From NCBI RefSeq assembly GCF_000315545.1, contig NZ_JH992902.1, forward strand, positions 965,280 to 1,029,279: a DNA stretch of 64,000 nucleotides, given 5' to 3'. The notes under the pieces are model-generated. The model ran no database searches and was not told the DNA's origin. It worked only from the letters and a program-made list of their open reading frames with translations. Origin of the DNA: Selenomonas sp. F0473 (GTDB taxonomy: Bacteria > Bacillota > Negativicutes > Selenomonadales > Selenomonadaceae). The stretch's first letter is position 1; every line of letters starts with the position of its first letter. The position numbers were made by a program, and so were the translations under genes. Of this stretch, positions 41,966-51,447 are shown in pieces.

Positions 41966-42370
41966 ATGCGTTTCTACAGGATATTGCTTGTGATTCTGCT
42001 GCTTGTTCTGTATCCCGCCGGCAGAGGACATGCGGCGGAGGTCTCGGACGATCCGATGATGCTCGAATGGACGACGACGAAGGTGTGGATCTCGGGCGGA
42101 GAGCTGTGTGCGTCCGGTATTTTTGAGAACCGCCGCGACGATGTAACGGTCACCGGTCTGAACAACTTCACCATGCAGATCACGTTCACGCGCGACGACG
42201 GCACGACGCATCAATTCGTCGGTACGCCGAAACGTCTTCCCATGTGCAAGGTGCCCGCGGGCGAGATGAAACGGCTGACATTCAACTTCGGCTCGTTCGA
42301 CGACCGCTGGAAAACATGGGTAACAGAGCAGAATTACGAGTTCTCATACATCAATGGAGCAAAATGGTAG
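41966..42370 (+). CDS. small exported protein of unknown function, first gene of the B12 operon
   Basis: 134 residues. Signal peptide with hydrophobic core (ILLVILLLVLYPAG) and likely cleavage after HAA; mature part of about 110 residues is rich in beta-type sequence, with TTTKVWISGGELCASGIFEN, NNFTMQITFTRDDG and RLPMCKVPAGEMKRLTF. Two cysteines could form a disulfide. GAGGAGGTGCGAAG precedes the ATG. I do not recognise a family. Position between a B12 riboswitch and a TonB receptor suggests a periplasmic or surface helper of cobamide uptake. Confidence 0.75.
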   Translation: MRFYRILLVILLLVLYPAGRGHAAEVSDDPMMLEWTTTKVWISGGELCASGIFENRRDDVTVTGLNNFTMQITFTRDDGTTHQFVGTPKRLPMCKVPAGEMKRLTFNFGSFDDRWKTWVTEQNYEFSYINGAKW

Positions 42371-42409
42371 GGAAATATGTGTATGAAGTCGAATGGGGGA
42401 ATATCTAAA

Positions 42410-44866
42410 ATGAAGAAGAAACAGCTGTCCGCGCTCGTCGCTATAGCACTCATATCCATTGGCGGAGGGCACGACGCCGTCTACGCGGCGCATGACGAGA
42501 ATCTCAACGAGTATACGCTGGATGATGTCGTCGTCAGCGCCGAGCGCACGAAGGATCAGTTCGGCGACACGATCACCGAGCAGTCCTACTATCGCACGGG
42601 CGGCGATGTCAAGGTCATCACACGCGAGGAGATAGAAAAACGTCATTATCTTGATCTGACCGAGGCGATCAAGCGCATCCCGGGCATCACGTTCCAGAAT
42701 CCCGGCTACCGCGGCGGCGAGTACGGTTACGAGTTCTACAACAACGGCATTTCGATCAACGGGGATACGCGTGTGATTATTCTCATCGACGGACGGCGTG
42801 TGGACAATCTCACAAGTACGCGTGTCGGAGATACCAGTACCTCCGGCACCAAGTCGACAGGTGTCAATCTCGATCAGATGCTCGGTATCGAGAGCGTGGA
42901 TAAGATCGAGGTCATCAAAGGCCCGGGCGCATCCGTTTATGGTCCTGATGCGACGGGCGGTGTCATCAACATCATCACGCGCAAAGGCGGCGAAAAGCAA
43001 CGCGGAACGCTTGACCTTTCCACTGGCGCGTGGCATAAACATAACTATGCGCTCACGCTCTCGGGCAATGCATTCTCTCCGCATGACCTGCGCTACTTCT
43101 TTACTGCGAGCCGTAATATGAGCGGCGATACGAAATTTGTAGACGGCGAATCAGGCATCACGGGCACGCTCGGCGGATCAGAGTTCAAAGAGGACGCACT
43201 GAATATCCGTCTCGACAAAAAGCTCGGTGATAAACAGAACCTCAAACTCTGGTATAACTTCAAGCAGGGCAAGGATGGCTATCCCATCGCAACTCCTGCA
43301 CAAAAATATTGGAACGAGTCTGATTGGAACCGAATCATTTTTAACGCTGCCGTTGGTCAACTTGATGCAAACAATGCCATCAAGGGCGCGATCGACCCAA
43401 ATGATCACATTTGGAAGCCGGAGCGGACGCTCGCGGGAGCAACGCGGAATCCCGGCTACCGCAATCTCTTTGCGCTCGATGGGCAAGTGTACCGCTCTTT
43501 CAGCAGATTTAAGAACAACGATTGGGAGCTGACATGGACGTTCCATAAGGAGAATGGTATGGAGAGCTTTGTGCGGCTCTACGATCAGAACCATCGTTAC
43601 GCCAACAGAGACTATTATCGGTGGCGTTTGGGAAATAAGAGCGCCACCGATTTGGCAAACGAATATCATGCAGCATTCCCGCACGGCGCAACGAACGAGC
43701 AGCTGCAAGAGTGGATTCGAGAAAACCTCGCCCCCTTCCCGGGCGGGGATCAAAACAGAGTCAAAGAATGGCTTGCAAAAACAGGCGGTACGGCAAAAGA
43801 ACCGACAAGCTGGCAGGAGGAACGGAACCGCGGGGTGCAAGTTCAATATGCGAAGGCACTTGGCAAAAATGACGTAATCGCAAGTCTCACCTATGATCGC
43901 GCCAAAAACTTCTCCAAGAGTCTCCGCAACAACGGTACGGTTCGGCAATCGCACACAACGCGCAGCTCGATTCTCGGCTATGTGCAGGATAAGATTCATG
44001 TCTCAGATAAGTTTGACATTACGCCTGCCCTGCGCTACTCCTACTATTCTTCTTATGAATCAACAACGACAGGCGACGCTGTACAAGGCAAAGGAAAGTC
44101 GCATCTCATCACGCCCGCACTCAATCTCCAGTATACATTCGACTACTCCACCAGCCTTTATTTTGGTTGGACAAAGATTTACCGTCCGCTGCGCCAAGGT
44201 GATTATACGGAGGTCAACGGCGTCTTCAACACGCCTCTTGAAGATGAACGCGGGAATGTATGGACAATCGGTGTTCAAAAAGAATTCTCCGAGCGGACAT
44301 CAGCGGCAGTTCACTATGATTGGACGCGCATGAGCAATGCCGTCGCAACACTTCCCATCTGGGACGGAACAGAATTCAGCAGTACGGCGGTCAACGCGCG
44401 TGAGGATAAAAAATCCTTTAACCTAACCTTTGACCACAAGTTTAATAAACATGTAACGATGAGTGCCTCCTACTCCCATATGTTGGACAAATGGTCAGCA
44501 AAATCCGGCTGGATACTCGATCCGAACTGGGGATATCAAGGAGGACATGATATCAATACGCAGATCAACCGTCTGCGCCCGGCAAATCACTATGCTTTAA
44601 ATCTGTCCTATGAAAAAGGCAGACTTTATACGGGGCTGCTTGCCAACTGGTATACAGGGGCGAGCCGCAATGCCTTTACAAGCAGCCGGTTCCTCATCCT
44701 CGACTGGAATCTCAACTACGAAGTCACAAAGGATTTGACGGCGTATATGGTCATCAACAATCTGACAAACCAAGGCTACGAGACGTCGTTCAATTCATGG
44801 ACGGGCATCGGCGGCGCGGCAATGCCGGGACGCAGTTGGATGATCGGCGCGCGCTACAATTTCTAA
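42410..44866 (+). CDS. TonB-dependent outer-membrane receptor, probably for cobamides (BtuB-like)
   Basis: 818 residues. Signal peptide, a TonB-box-like NEYTLDDVVVSAER, plug domain (GGDVKVITREEIEKR; IKRIPGITF; ILIDGRRV; IEVIKGPGASVYGPDATGGVINIITR) and a beta barrel ending in an aromatic residue (ARYNF). The riboswitch upstream and BtuF/C/D-like genes downstream indicate cobamide or cobinamide as ligand. ATG at 42410 is chosen for GGGGGAA 8 bases before it. The barrel section (about 43200-44800) is visibly less GC-rich than neighbours. Confidence 0.9.
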   Translation: MKKKQLSALVAIALISIGGGHDAVYAAHDENLNEYTLDDVVVSAERTKDQFGDTITEQSYYRTGGDVKVITREEIEKRHYLDLTEAIKRIPGITFQNPGYRGGEYGYEFYNNGISINGDTRVIILIDGRRVDNLTSTRVGDTSTSGTKSTGVNLDQMLGIESVDKIEVIKGPGASVYGPDATGGVINIITRKGGEKQRGTLDLSTGAWHKHNYALTLSGNAFSPHDLRYFFTASRNMSGDTKFVDGESGITGTLGGSEFKEDALNIRLDKKLGDKQNLKLWYNFKQGKDGYPIATPAQKYWNESDWNRIIFNAAVGQLDANNAIKGAIDPNDHIWKPERTLAGATRNPGYRNLFALDGQVYRSFSRFKNNDWELTWTFHKENGMESFVRLYDQNHRYANRDYYRWRLGNKSATDLANEYHAAFPHGATNEQLQEWIRENLAPFPGGDQNRVKEWLAKTGGTAKEPTSWQEERNRGVQVQYAKALGKNDVIASLTYDRAKNFSKSLRNNGTVRQSHTTRSSILGYVQDKIHVSDKFDITPALRYSYYSSYESTTTGDAVQGKGKSHLITPALNLQYTFDYSTSLYFGWTKIYRPLRQGDYTEVNGVFNTPLEDERGNVWTIGVQKEFSERTSAAVHYDWTRMSNAVATLPIWDGTEFSSTAVNAREDKKSFNLTFDHKFNKHVTMSASYSHMLDKWSAKSGWILDPNWGYQGGHDINTQINRLRPANHYALNLSYEKGRLYTGLLANWYTGASRNAFTSSRFLILDWNLNYEVTKDLTAYMVINNLTNQGYETSFNSWTGIGGAAMPGRSWMIGARYNF

Positions 44867-44897
44867 CGCGTCGGGATGCATCGCGCCGCGCCTAGGG

Positions 44898-44931
44898 GCG
44901 TAAAGTTCTCCTCATACGAGAAACTTTACGC
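44898..44931 (+). terminator. intercistronic hairpin between receptor and binding-protein genes
   Basis: GCGTAAAGTTCTC paired with GAGAAACTTTACGC across an 8-base loop, followed by TCTTTTC. It may lower expression of the transporter genes relative to the receptor. Confidence 0.65.
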
Positions 44932-44953
44932 TCTTTTCATACAGAGGTATGAA

Positions 44954-45964
44954 ATGAAAAAAATCTTTTTTGCACTGCTTGTACCGGCACTCCTCACTGC
45001 CTGCATGCCGATCGTCCGCGTCGGCGAAGATGCGGTACAGGCCGTTGGCGGGGCTGCGCCCTCCGACCGCTATCCCGTGACGATCGAGAACGTCAACGCG
45101 AACGGCGAACCGGAGACAGAGGTCTACGATGCGCCGCCGCAGCGCATCGTCGCGGTCTGGCAGAACTCGATTGAAACGCCGCTTGCACTCGGTGCAGGCG
45201 ACCGCATCATCGCGGGGATGGGCATCCCCGACCGGAAATATCTAAAACCAGAATATCGGGATCTGTACGACCGTATCCCCTATACGAGTTTGGAAAATCT
45301 CGACGTCGAAACCATCCTCATGATGGAGCCCGATCTCATCATCGGCTGGGCGTCAACCTTCTCGCCGAAGGTACTGCGCGGCACGGATTTTTGGCATGCA
45401 CGCGGCATCCACACCTACATCGCATCCTCCTCTTCCGGCGCACGCATACAAAAAACCGTTGACGACGAGTGTCAAGACATTCTAAATCTCGGCGCCGTGC
45501 TCGACCGAAGGGAGGAGGCGGACGCCATCGTCAAGGAGATGCGCCGCGAAATCGCGTTCGTAACGGAACAAACGCAGCATGCGGAGCGGCGGCCGCGCGC
45601 CCTCGTCATCGAGCTGATGGGACGGGATATCCGATCCTACGGAGAAAACTCTCTCGCCGGCGATATTCTGCATCGTCTGAACGCGGAGAATCTTGGTGCC
45701 GACGGTCTGAATCTCAGCATCGAGCAGCTCATCGAGATGGATCCCGACGCGATTTTCCTCGTTGTCGTGGAGTCGGACTACGACCGCGCGGAGGAGATCA
45801 AAGCGCAGCTTTACGATAATCCCGCGCTGCAGGGGCTCTCCTGCGTACGTGACCGGCGCATTGACGCGCTGCCGCTCTATGCCGTCTACAGCGCGGGAAC
45901 GCGGACGTATGACGGCATTCGGATCATTGCGCAGGGACTTTACCCCCACCTCTATAAGGAGTAA
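44954..45964 (+). CDS. ABC transporter substrate-binding lipoprotein, BtuF-like
   Basis: 336 residues. Lipoprotein signal with lipobox LLTAC, then two Peripla_BP_2 lobes: PPQRIVAVWQNSIETPLALGAGDRIIAG, LDVETILMMEPDLIIGW, ENSLAGDILHRLNAENLG and IEMDPDAIFLVVV. It would take the cobamide from the receptor to BtuCD-like proteins. The ATG lies directly behind AGGTATGAA. It is a clear paralogue of the lipoprotein at 47912-48937. Confidence 0.9.
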   Translation: MKKIFFALLVPALLTACMPIVRVGEDAVQAVGGAAPSDRYPVTIENVNANGEPETEVYDAPPQRIVAVWQNSIETPLALGAGDRIIAGMGIPDRKYLKPEYRDLYDRIPYTSLENLDVETILMMEPDLIIGWASTFSPKVLRGTDFWHARGIHTYIASSSSGARIQKTVDDECQDILNLGAVLDRREEADAIVKEMRREIAFVTEQTQHAERRPRALVIELMGRDIRSYGENSLAGDILHRLNAENLGADGLNLSIEQLIEMDPDAIFLVVVESDYDRAEEIKAQLYDNPALQGLSCVRDRRIDALPLYAVYSAGTRTYDGIRIIAQGLYPHLYKE

Positions 45965-45969
45965 TCTAT

Positions 45970-47025
45970 ATGCATCTCTTTTTCCGCAAAACAGGCTATG
46001 TCTTTCTCTGCCTCGTCCTCGCCGCGCTCCTCGCAGCCGCGCTCTTTTGGGCGCTCAGCATCGGCACAGTAAAGCTGCCCCCTGATGTTATCTGGGGGGC
46101 GGTCGGCGCACAGCTGACGAGCGGTACGCCGATTGACATTCCGGGCAAGGGGGCGGTGCATGACATCGTTTGGCTGCTGCGCCTGCCGCGGCTCCTCCTC
46201 GCCGCCGTCATCGGCGCGGGACTTGCCGTCTGCGGGGTCATCATGCAGGCCATCGTAAAGAATCCGCTCGCTGACCCCTACATTCTCGGCATCTCCTCGG
46301 GCGCGTCGCTTGGCGCGACGGCCGCCGTCCTGCTGGGCGTCGGCACTCTGTTCGGGGAGAACGCGGTCGGTGTCTCGGCATTCGTCGGCGCGTTCGCCGT
46401 CTCGCTCGGCGTGCTCTTTATCGCCAATCTCGGCGGGCGCGCAAACGCGGTGAAACTCCTGCTCGGCGGTATGGCGCTGAGCGCCGTATGCAGCGCTTTT
46501 TCCAGTTTCATCGTCTATTTTGCGAACAACAAGGAAGGCATTCAGACGATTGCCTATTGGATGATGGGGAGTCTCGCGGGGGCAAGCTGGGATTCGCTGC
46601 CGATTATCGCGGGGATTGTCGTTCTCGCCGTGCTCTTCTTTTGGACGCAGAGCCGTATCCTCAACCTCATGCTGCTCGGCGACGAATCCGCCATCACGCT
46701 CGGCACGGACCTCCACAGCTACCGGCAGGCGTATCTGCTCGTCAGCGCGCTCATCGTCGGCTTTGCCGTCTACGCCGCCGGCATGATTGGGTTCGTGGGG
46801 CTCGTCGTCCCCCACGTGGTGCGCATGCTCATCGGCACCGACCACAAGAAGCTCATCCCCGTCACGGCGCTCGTCGGCGCCATCTTCCTCGTTATCGCGG
46901 ACGGGCTGTGCCGCATCATCATCCCGCGCACGGAGCTGCCCATCGGCATCCTCATCTCGATGATCGGCGCGCCCTGCTTTATCTATCTCATGGTGAAACG
47001 TACTTACGGATTTGGAGGCAACTGA
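45970..47025 (+). CDS. FecCD/BtuC-type ABC permease
   Basis: 351 residues, about ten membrane helices. RLPRLLLAAVIGAGLAVCGVIMQAIVKNPLADP, YILGISSGASLGA and GFVGLVVPHVVRMLIG are the family's core and ATPase-contact motifs. It starts five bases after the binding-protein stop (AAGGAG at its end provides the ribosome site). Works as a homodimer with the ATPase at 47027. Confidence 0.94.
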   Translation: MHLFFRKTGYVFLCLVLAALLAAALFWALSIGTVKLPPDVIWGAVGAQLTSGTPIDIPGKGAVHDIVWLLRLPRLLLAAVIGAGLAVCGVIMQAIVKNPLADPYILGISSGASLGATAAVLLGVGTLFGENAVGVSAFVGAFAVSLGVLFIANLGGRANAVKLLLGGMALSAVCSAFSSFIVYFANNKEGIQTIAYWMMGSLAGASWDSLPIIAGIVVLAVLFFWTQSRILNLMLLGDESAITLGTDLHSYRQAYLLVSALIVGFAVYAAGMIGFVGLVVPHVVRMLIGTDHKKLIPVTALVGAIFLVIADGLCRIIIPRTELPIGILISMIGAPCFIYLMVKRTYGFGGN

Positions 47026-47026
47026 T

Positions 47027-47809
47027 ATGGAAATACTCGCAGAGGCCGTGAAACTCTTCATCGGCAGGCAGGAGATTCTCAAAGGGGTGGATTTCCGCCT
47101 GCACGATAAGGAATTCCTCGGCATCATCGGCCCGAACGGCAGCGGCAAGAGCATGTTCCTCAAATGCATTTACCGCGTGCAGCATCCGGACGAGGGGGCA
47201 ATCAGTTTTGACGGGCGCCCGCTGGACGATTTTTCCTATCAGGAGTCGGCGCGGCGCCTCTCCGTCGTCGCCCAGCACAATTTCTACAGTTTCGACTTCC
47301 CCGTGCTCGACGTCGTGCTCATGGGGCGCTCCCCGCATAAGAAACTCCTTGAGCGCGACAATATCCGCGACTACGAAATCGCCCGTAAAGCCCTCGGCGT
47401 GGTCGGCATGGCGGAGTTCGAGGAGCGCAGTTTCTCGAGTCTCTCGGGCGGCGAGCAGCAGCGCGTGATTCTCGCGCGGGCGCTCGCACAGCAGACGGAA
47501 TGCATGGTGCTCGACGAGCCGACGAATCACCTGGACATCAAATATCAGCTCCAGATTATGGACATCGTGAAGGGACTCGGCCTCACCGTCGCCGCCGCGA
47601 TCCACGACCTCAACATCGCGGCGCTCTACTGCGACCGACTCATCGCCATCAAAAAGGGCAAAGTCGTCGGCCTCGGCACGCCGCGCGCGCTGCTCACCGA
47701 AAAATTCATCTACGATCTGTACGAAGTGAAGTCCACCGTCAGTATCCATCCCGATACGGGGCGAATGAATATCGTCTATCTGCCGCAGTATGATGGAAAA
47801 AATCAATAA
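47027..47809 (+). CDS. BtuD/FecE-type ABC ATPase
   Basis: 260 residues. Walker A GPNGSGKS, signature SSLSGGEQQRV, Walker B MVLDEPTNHLDIK and the switch histidine in AAIHDLN. ATG at 47027 lies one base after the permease stop with TTGGAGGCAAC in front; a TTG-started frame 15 bases longer lacks a site. Last gene of the riboswitch operon. Confidence 0.94.
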   Translation: MEILAEAVKLFIGRQEILKGVDFRLHDKEFLGIIGPNGSGKSMFLKCIYRVQHPDEGAISFDGRPLDDFSYQESARRLSVVAQHNFYSFDFPVLDVVLMGRSPHKKLLERDNIRDYEIARKALGVVGMAEFEERSFSSLSGGEQQRVILARALAQQTECMVLDEPTNHLDIKYQLQIMDIVKGLGLTVAAAIHDLNIAALYCDRLIAIKKGKVVGLGTPRALLTEKFIYDLYEVKSTVSIHPDTGRMNIVYLPQYDGKNQ

Positions 47810-47851
47810 AATGCGCCGTCCGCACAAAACGCGGTGACAACCGCGGCATAA

Positions 47852-47908
47852 AAAGGAGAGGTTGCCGTACGAACTTTTCGTTCAGTAACCCCTCTTCTTT
47901 TTCTATAT
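47852..47908. terminator. bidirectional terminator between convergent B12 and second receptor loci
   Basis: GGAGAGGTTGCCGTACGAA pairs imperfectly with its near complement ending AACCCCTCT; the T-rich tract CTTCTTTTTCT follows on plus and TTTTTAT on minus. Confidence 0.75.
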
Positions 47909-47911
47909 GCT

Positions 47912-48937
47912 TTATTTTCTTGTCGGTTCCGTCCCTTTGGCGCCATACAGTCCCGTGCGCAGTTCTCTGATCGAATCCGCAACGCGCGCCCCGGGACAGC
48001 GCAGCAGATAAAACGGCACGCAGTAGATCCGTCCGGTGCGCACGGCCTGCAGGTCGCGCAGGGCCGGATGCCGGCAGAGACGATCCCGCGGCGAAGTATC
48101 CTCCGGCGCGCTGCTCTGTACAAAGATGACGTCCGGATCCATCATGAGGAGCTGCTCATAGCTGATAAACTCCTCCTCGCCGACCCGTTCTTCCTCTTTG
48201 CCGAGCACCTCTGCGCCGAGCCGTCCTAAGAGATCGCCGGACAATGTGCGCGGCGTATAGATGCGCAGGTCGCGGGCAACCGAGGCGATGACGAGCACGC
48301 GCGGCGGCGTATCCGCCGCTCCATGCGGCACATGCAGTTCGCGTTCGATCTGCCGCTCGAGTACGGCCGCCTCATCCGTACGGCCAATGATGCGCCCGAG
48401 ATCGCGGATGTAACGCAGCTCGTCGTCAAGCGTGTGCTCCGCTTTGAACTCGGCGCCGTTCATCGAAGTCATATATACGTTCGTACCGCGGGCTCCCCAA
48501 AACTCGCTGCGTCCGATGCCGCTGCCGCGCCCGGAAAAATCCCACAGCCAGCCGACGATGAGGTCCGGCTCCATCATCAGGAGCGTCTCCACGTCCATCG
48601 CGCGCGGCGCCCGTATGGGAATCGCCTCATAGGCGGGAACAATCTCGGGATGTAAAAACGATGTGGAAAACAGCCCGCCGGCCGCAATGATCCGATCCCC
48701 TCCGCCGAGCGCGAGCAGCGTCTCGATCGAGTTTTGCCACAGCGCAACGATACGCTCCGGCGGCCGCTCATAGTAGTAGGTATGCGGTCGGAAGTCGGAG
48801 TCGTAGTTCTCTATGGCAATACCGCGAGAGGGAGCGGACGACCCTTCCGGCGCGGGCTGCCGTCCTGCCTGTGCCGCGTTCCATAGGCATGCGCCCAGCA
48901 ACAGAACGATCGGGAGAGATCGGCCTTTTTTTCTCAT
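47912..48937 (-). CDS. ABC transporter substrate-binding lipoprotein, paralogue of the BtuF-like protein
   Basis: 341 residues. Lipobox LLLGAC; Peripla_BP_2 lobes with PPERIVALWQNSIETLLALGGGDRIIAA, MDVETLLMMEPDLIVGW and LLMMDPDVIFVQS, almost word for word as in the protein at 44954-45964. It follows a TonB receptor gene on the same strand with 84 bases between. There is no permease or ATPase in this unit, so it may share the BtuC/D-like pair next door or use one elsewhere. Ligand: cobamide, iron chelate or heme. Confidence 0.88.
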   Translation of the reverse strand: MRKKGRSLPIVLLLGACLWNAAQAGRQPAPEGSSAPSRGIAIENYDSDFRPHTYYYERPPERIVALWQNSIETLLALGGGDRIIAAGGLFSTSFLHPEIVPAYEAIPIRAPRAMDVETLLMMEPDLIVGWLWDFSGRGSGIGRSEFWGARGTNVYMTSMNGAEFKAEHTLDDELRYIRDLGRIIGRTDEAAVLERQIERELHVPHGAADTPPRVLVIASVARDLRIYTPRTLSGDLLGRLGAEVLGKEEERVGEEEFISYEQLLMMDPDVIFVQSSAPEDTSPRDRLCRHPALRDLQAVRTGRIYCVPFYLLRCPGARVADSIRELRTGLYGAKGTEPTRK

Positions 48938-49021
48938 AGCATACCTCCGGCAATGGGAAAAGCCGTCCCCCGCGCCGGCCGTCGTATGATGCCGGAGGGA
49001 CGCGGCTCTCCCCGATATTTT

Positions 49022-51214
49022 TTAGAGCGCCATGCTTGCCGAGAGCGAGATCGTACGTGGGCGGCCGAGATAGATGCTGCCTGAACCGGGAGTGCTGTAC
49101 CAATACTTTCGATCGAACACATTGCTGCACATAAGGGAGAGCAGGAGATCCTCGCTGCCGAGCTTCGTTTTGTAGTTCAGTCCGAGGTCGAACGTGGCGA
49201 TCGCAGGCACCTGCAGGGGATTTGCGCCGTACCGGATGTGTGCCGCCTGCTGGTAATCGAGCCGACCGATCACGGAGAGGCGGTCCGTCGGCTTATAGAC
49301 CATGACCATCGCACTGCTCCACTTCGGCAAACCGAGAACGCTCCGGCCGCTCGTCTGCCGTGCGTCGATGCAGTTCAACGAGAAGATCATATCCCATTTC
49401 GAAGACAGGCTGCCGGCGGCCGAATACTCCAGCCCCTGATAGCGTTGTTCCTTGTCGATGCGCAGATACTTTTTGCTGTTTTCGTATACGTCGTTCGTTC
49501 CCTGCTGCTTGATGCGGTAGAGGCTGAGCGTCTGCAGAACGCCGCCGTTCATATACTTGACGCCGATCTCGTTTTGGCGCGTCTTGGCCGGCGGGATTGT
49601 TTCGCCCTGATTGGCATAGCCCGCGCCGACGACCGCGCCCTCCGAGAAACTCTCGCTGTGATGCGCGTAGGCCGTCAGCTGCGGAGTGAAGCGATAGGCG
49701 ACGGCGTAGGTGGGACAGGTCGCCTTTGCGTCGATCTCGCCCGCGGTGCTGCCGGAGTAGTTCCGCGCCCGCACACCGCGGTGTCCGTGCAGTCCGAGCA
49801 CAAAACTCAGCTTGTCGCCGGGCGCGGTCAACTCGTCCACGATATGCCAGCCCGTCATAATCGTCGTGTACTGGGTCTTAAGCGGTTTTCTCGGCAGGGA
49901 TGCGGGCAGCGCCGTATCGTTCGACCGATAGATATTGCCGGGCGCGGCGATATATCGTTCGGCAGGATCGGAACCGTAGTTGCCGATCGTGTTCCGATGG
50001 AACCACAGGCGGTCGAGACTCAGGACATAGTCGTTCTTCCACGCGCCGAGTCGGAACGCGCCTTTGACGCCGACGCCCAAATACTTCGTCGCGTGTGCGA
50101 CCGGCCACTGCGAATAGCCGCTCCCATATCCCGTGGCGATGACGGGACCGTAGTTCCCCGCCGTATCGAGCAGGGCCCTGCTGTAGCCCTGGATCCAGCT
50201 CGTGTAGTTCTCCTTGTGGTAGCCGGCATTCAGGAACAGTTTGGTCGTATCGCTCGCGGCATACTCATAGTTGAACACCGCCATTTGGTTGCTGTACTCA
50301 TCCTCCGACCATGCGGGGGAGAGGTTTATCGATCCGCGCGGCGCGCGCGGAAGCGCTCGAATGGAGGCCGGAACGTTGAGGCTGTTGCCGTTGCCGCGCT
50401 CGCGCGTATAGTCATAGCCGAGCAGGAGATTCATAGTGCTGCGGCCGCTCCTGTTGTCGATGTTGACGAAGAGGTCGCGTTTCCACATACGGGCGTTCTG
50501 CACCGCAAGGGTCCCCTGTCCCTGCATCGCGTTGATACGGAAGCCCCACGCCTTATTTTTCCCCATGCGTTCGCCGATATCGATCTCTTGGGAGAAATAA
50601 CTTCTGCCGTGGAACCCGATCTTAAAATCGCGGTTGGGCGTCTCTCCCGCGCGTTTGGACACCATGTCGATCACGCCGCCCGCGTTCTCCTGCCAGCCGG
50701 AGGTCGTTCCGCGCACGCCGATGGCGGGCCCCGAGATCACGGTCACCTTGCCGACGAAGTTCGCCGACATATCCTTTTGATGCGCGATGCCCGGCACGCC
50801 GTTGATGTACCACGCGTTGCCGTTGGAGCGGATGCCGCGGATCCACACGGCGCTGTCGGTCGCGCCCCGCCCCGCACGCACCGCGGGGTCGAGCGAAAGG
50901 ACGTCCAGGATGTTGCGGTTCGGCGCGGCAAACCGCGTGATCGCCGCCGCGTCAAAGGTCATCGCTTGAAACGGGGTCTCGAGCGCGTCTTTTTGCCCTA
51001 AGAACCCGATCCCGCCCGCACTGTGCAGCATGCCGTCCGCAATCTCATCCCGCACGCGGTCGCCGGAGATGACGAGATCGGGAAGCGCATACTCATCCAT
51101 TGCATCCGTATGATGTTCCGTCTGCTCTGCGGCTGCCGCAAGGGGCTGATGTCCGCCGGTAAAAAGACCGATCAGCACCGCAGCCGTCAGCATATTTTTC
51201 ATCCGCTGTTTCAA
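49022..51214 (-). CDS. TonB-dependent outer-membrane receptor (siderophore-receptor-like)
   Basis: 730 residues. Signal peptide (LTAAVLIGLFTGGHQPLAA), TonB-box-like DEYALPDLVISGD, plug with ILDVLSLDPAVRAGRGATDS, VWIRGIRSNGNAWYINGVPG and GVIDMVSKRAGETP, then a barrel ending SASMAL. The plug pattern resembles siderophore receptors of the FhuA/FecA side more than BtuB. Start set at the TTG (51214) with GAGGAG eight bases before; GTG at 51223 or ATG at 51202 are alternatives. Paired with the lipoprotein downstream. Confidence 0.87.
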   Translation of the reverse strand: MKQRMKNMLTAAVLIGLFTGGHQPLAAAAEQTEHHTDAMDEYALPDLVISGDRVRDEIADGMLHSAGGIGFLGQKDALETPFQAMTFDAAAITRFAAPNRNILDVLSLDPAVRAGRGATDSAVWIRGIRSNGNAWYINGVPGIAHQKDMSANFVGKVTVISGPAIGVRGTTSGWQENAGGVIDMVSKRAGETPNRDFKIGFHGRSYFSQEIDIGERMGKNKAWGFRINAMQGQGTLAVQNARMWKRDLFVNIDNRSGRSTMNLLLGYDYTRERGNGNSLNVPASIRALPRAPRGSINLSPAWSEDEYSNQMAVFNYEYAASDTTKLFLNAGYHKENYTSWIQGYSRALLDTAGNYGPVIATGYGSGYSQWPVAHATKYLGVGVKGAFRLGAWKNDYVLSLDRLWFHRNTIGNYGSDPAERYIAAPGNIYRSNDTALPASLPRKPLKTQYTTIMTGWHIVDELTAPGDKLSFVLGLHGHRGVRARNYSGSTAGEIDAKATCPTYAVAYRFTPQLTAYAHHSESFSEGAVVGAGYANQGETIPPAKTRQNEIGVKYMNGGVLQTLSLYRIKQQGTNDVYENSKKYLRIDKEQRYQGLEYSAAGSLSSKWDMIFSLNCIDARQTSGRSVLGLPKWSSAMVMVYKPTDRLSVIGRLDYQQAAHIRYGANPLQVPAIATFDLGLNYKTKLGSEDLLLSLMCSNVFDRKYWYSTPGSGSIYLGRPRTISLSASMAL

Positions 51215-51327
51215 TCCACACACTCCTCACACAAAGATATTTTCCCGCCATTGCTCAATATCTCCGTATGATCTCGCGGCATCTATGCTGTGCCGATCTT
51301 TGTCATGCGGTACAGTTCTCTTATGTT

Positions 51328-51356
51328 ATCTTAAACGATTCTCTCTGTGCGGTCAA
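51328..51356 (-). promoter_or_regulatory. promoter of the second receptor/binding-protein pair
   Basis: TTGACC (51351-51356), 17 bases, TAAGAT (51328-51333), leaving a leader of about 105 bases. No cobalamin aptamer and no clear Fur box were seen in the leader. Confidence 0.65.
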
Positions 51357-51447
51357 GAAAGACACAATCTATATTACATTTCTCCGCATGATAAAACCGC
51401 TGTGCGGGATAATTTCCATACGGCGGTTCCGTCGTCGTATACAGACG

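Noticed and set aside
51224-51327. cobalamin riboswitch or Fur box before the second TonB receptor
   Set aside because: No B12 box and no GATAATGATAATCATTATC-like palindrome in the leader; only a promoter is supported.
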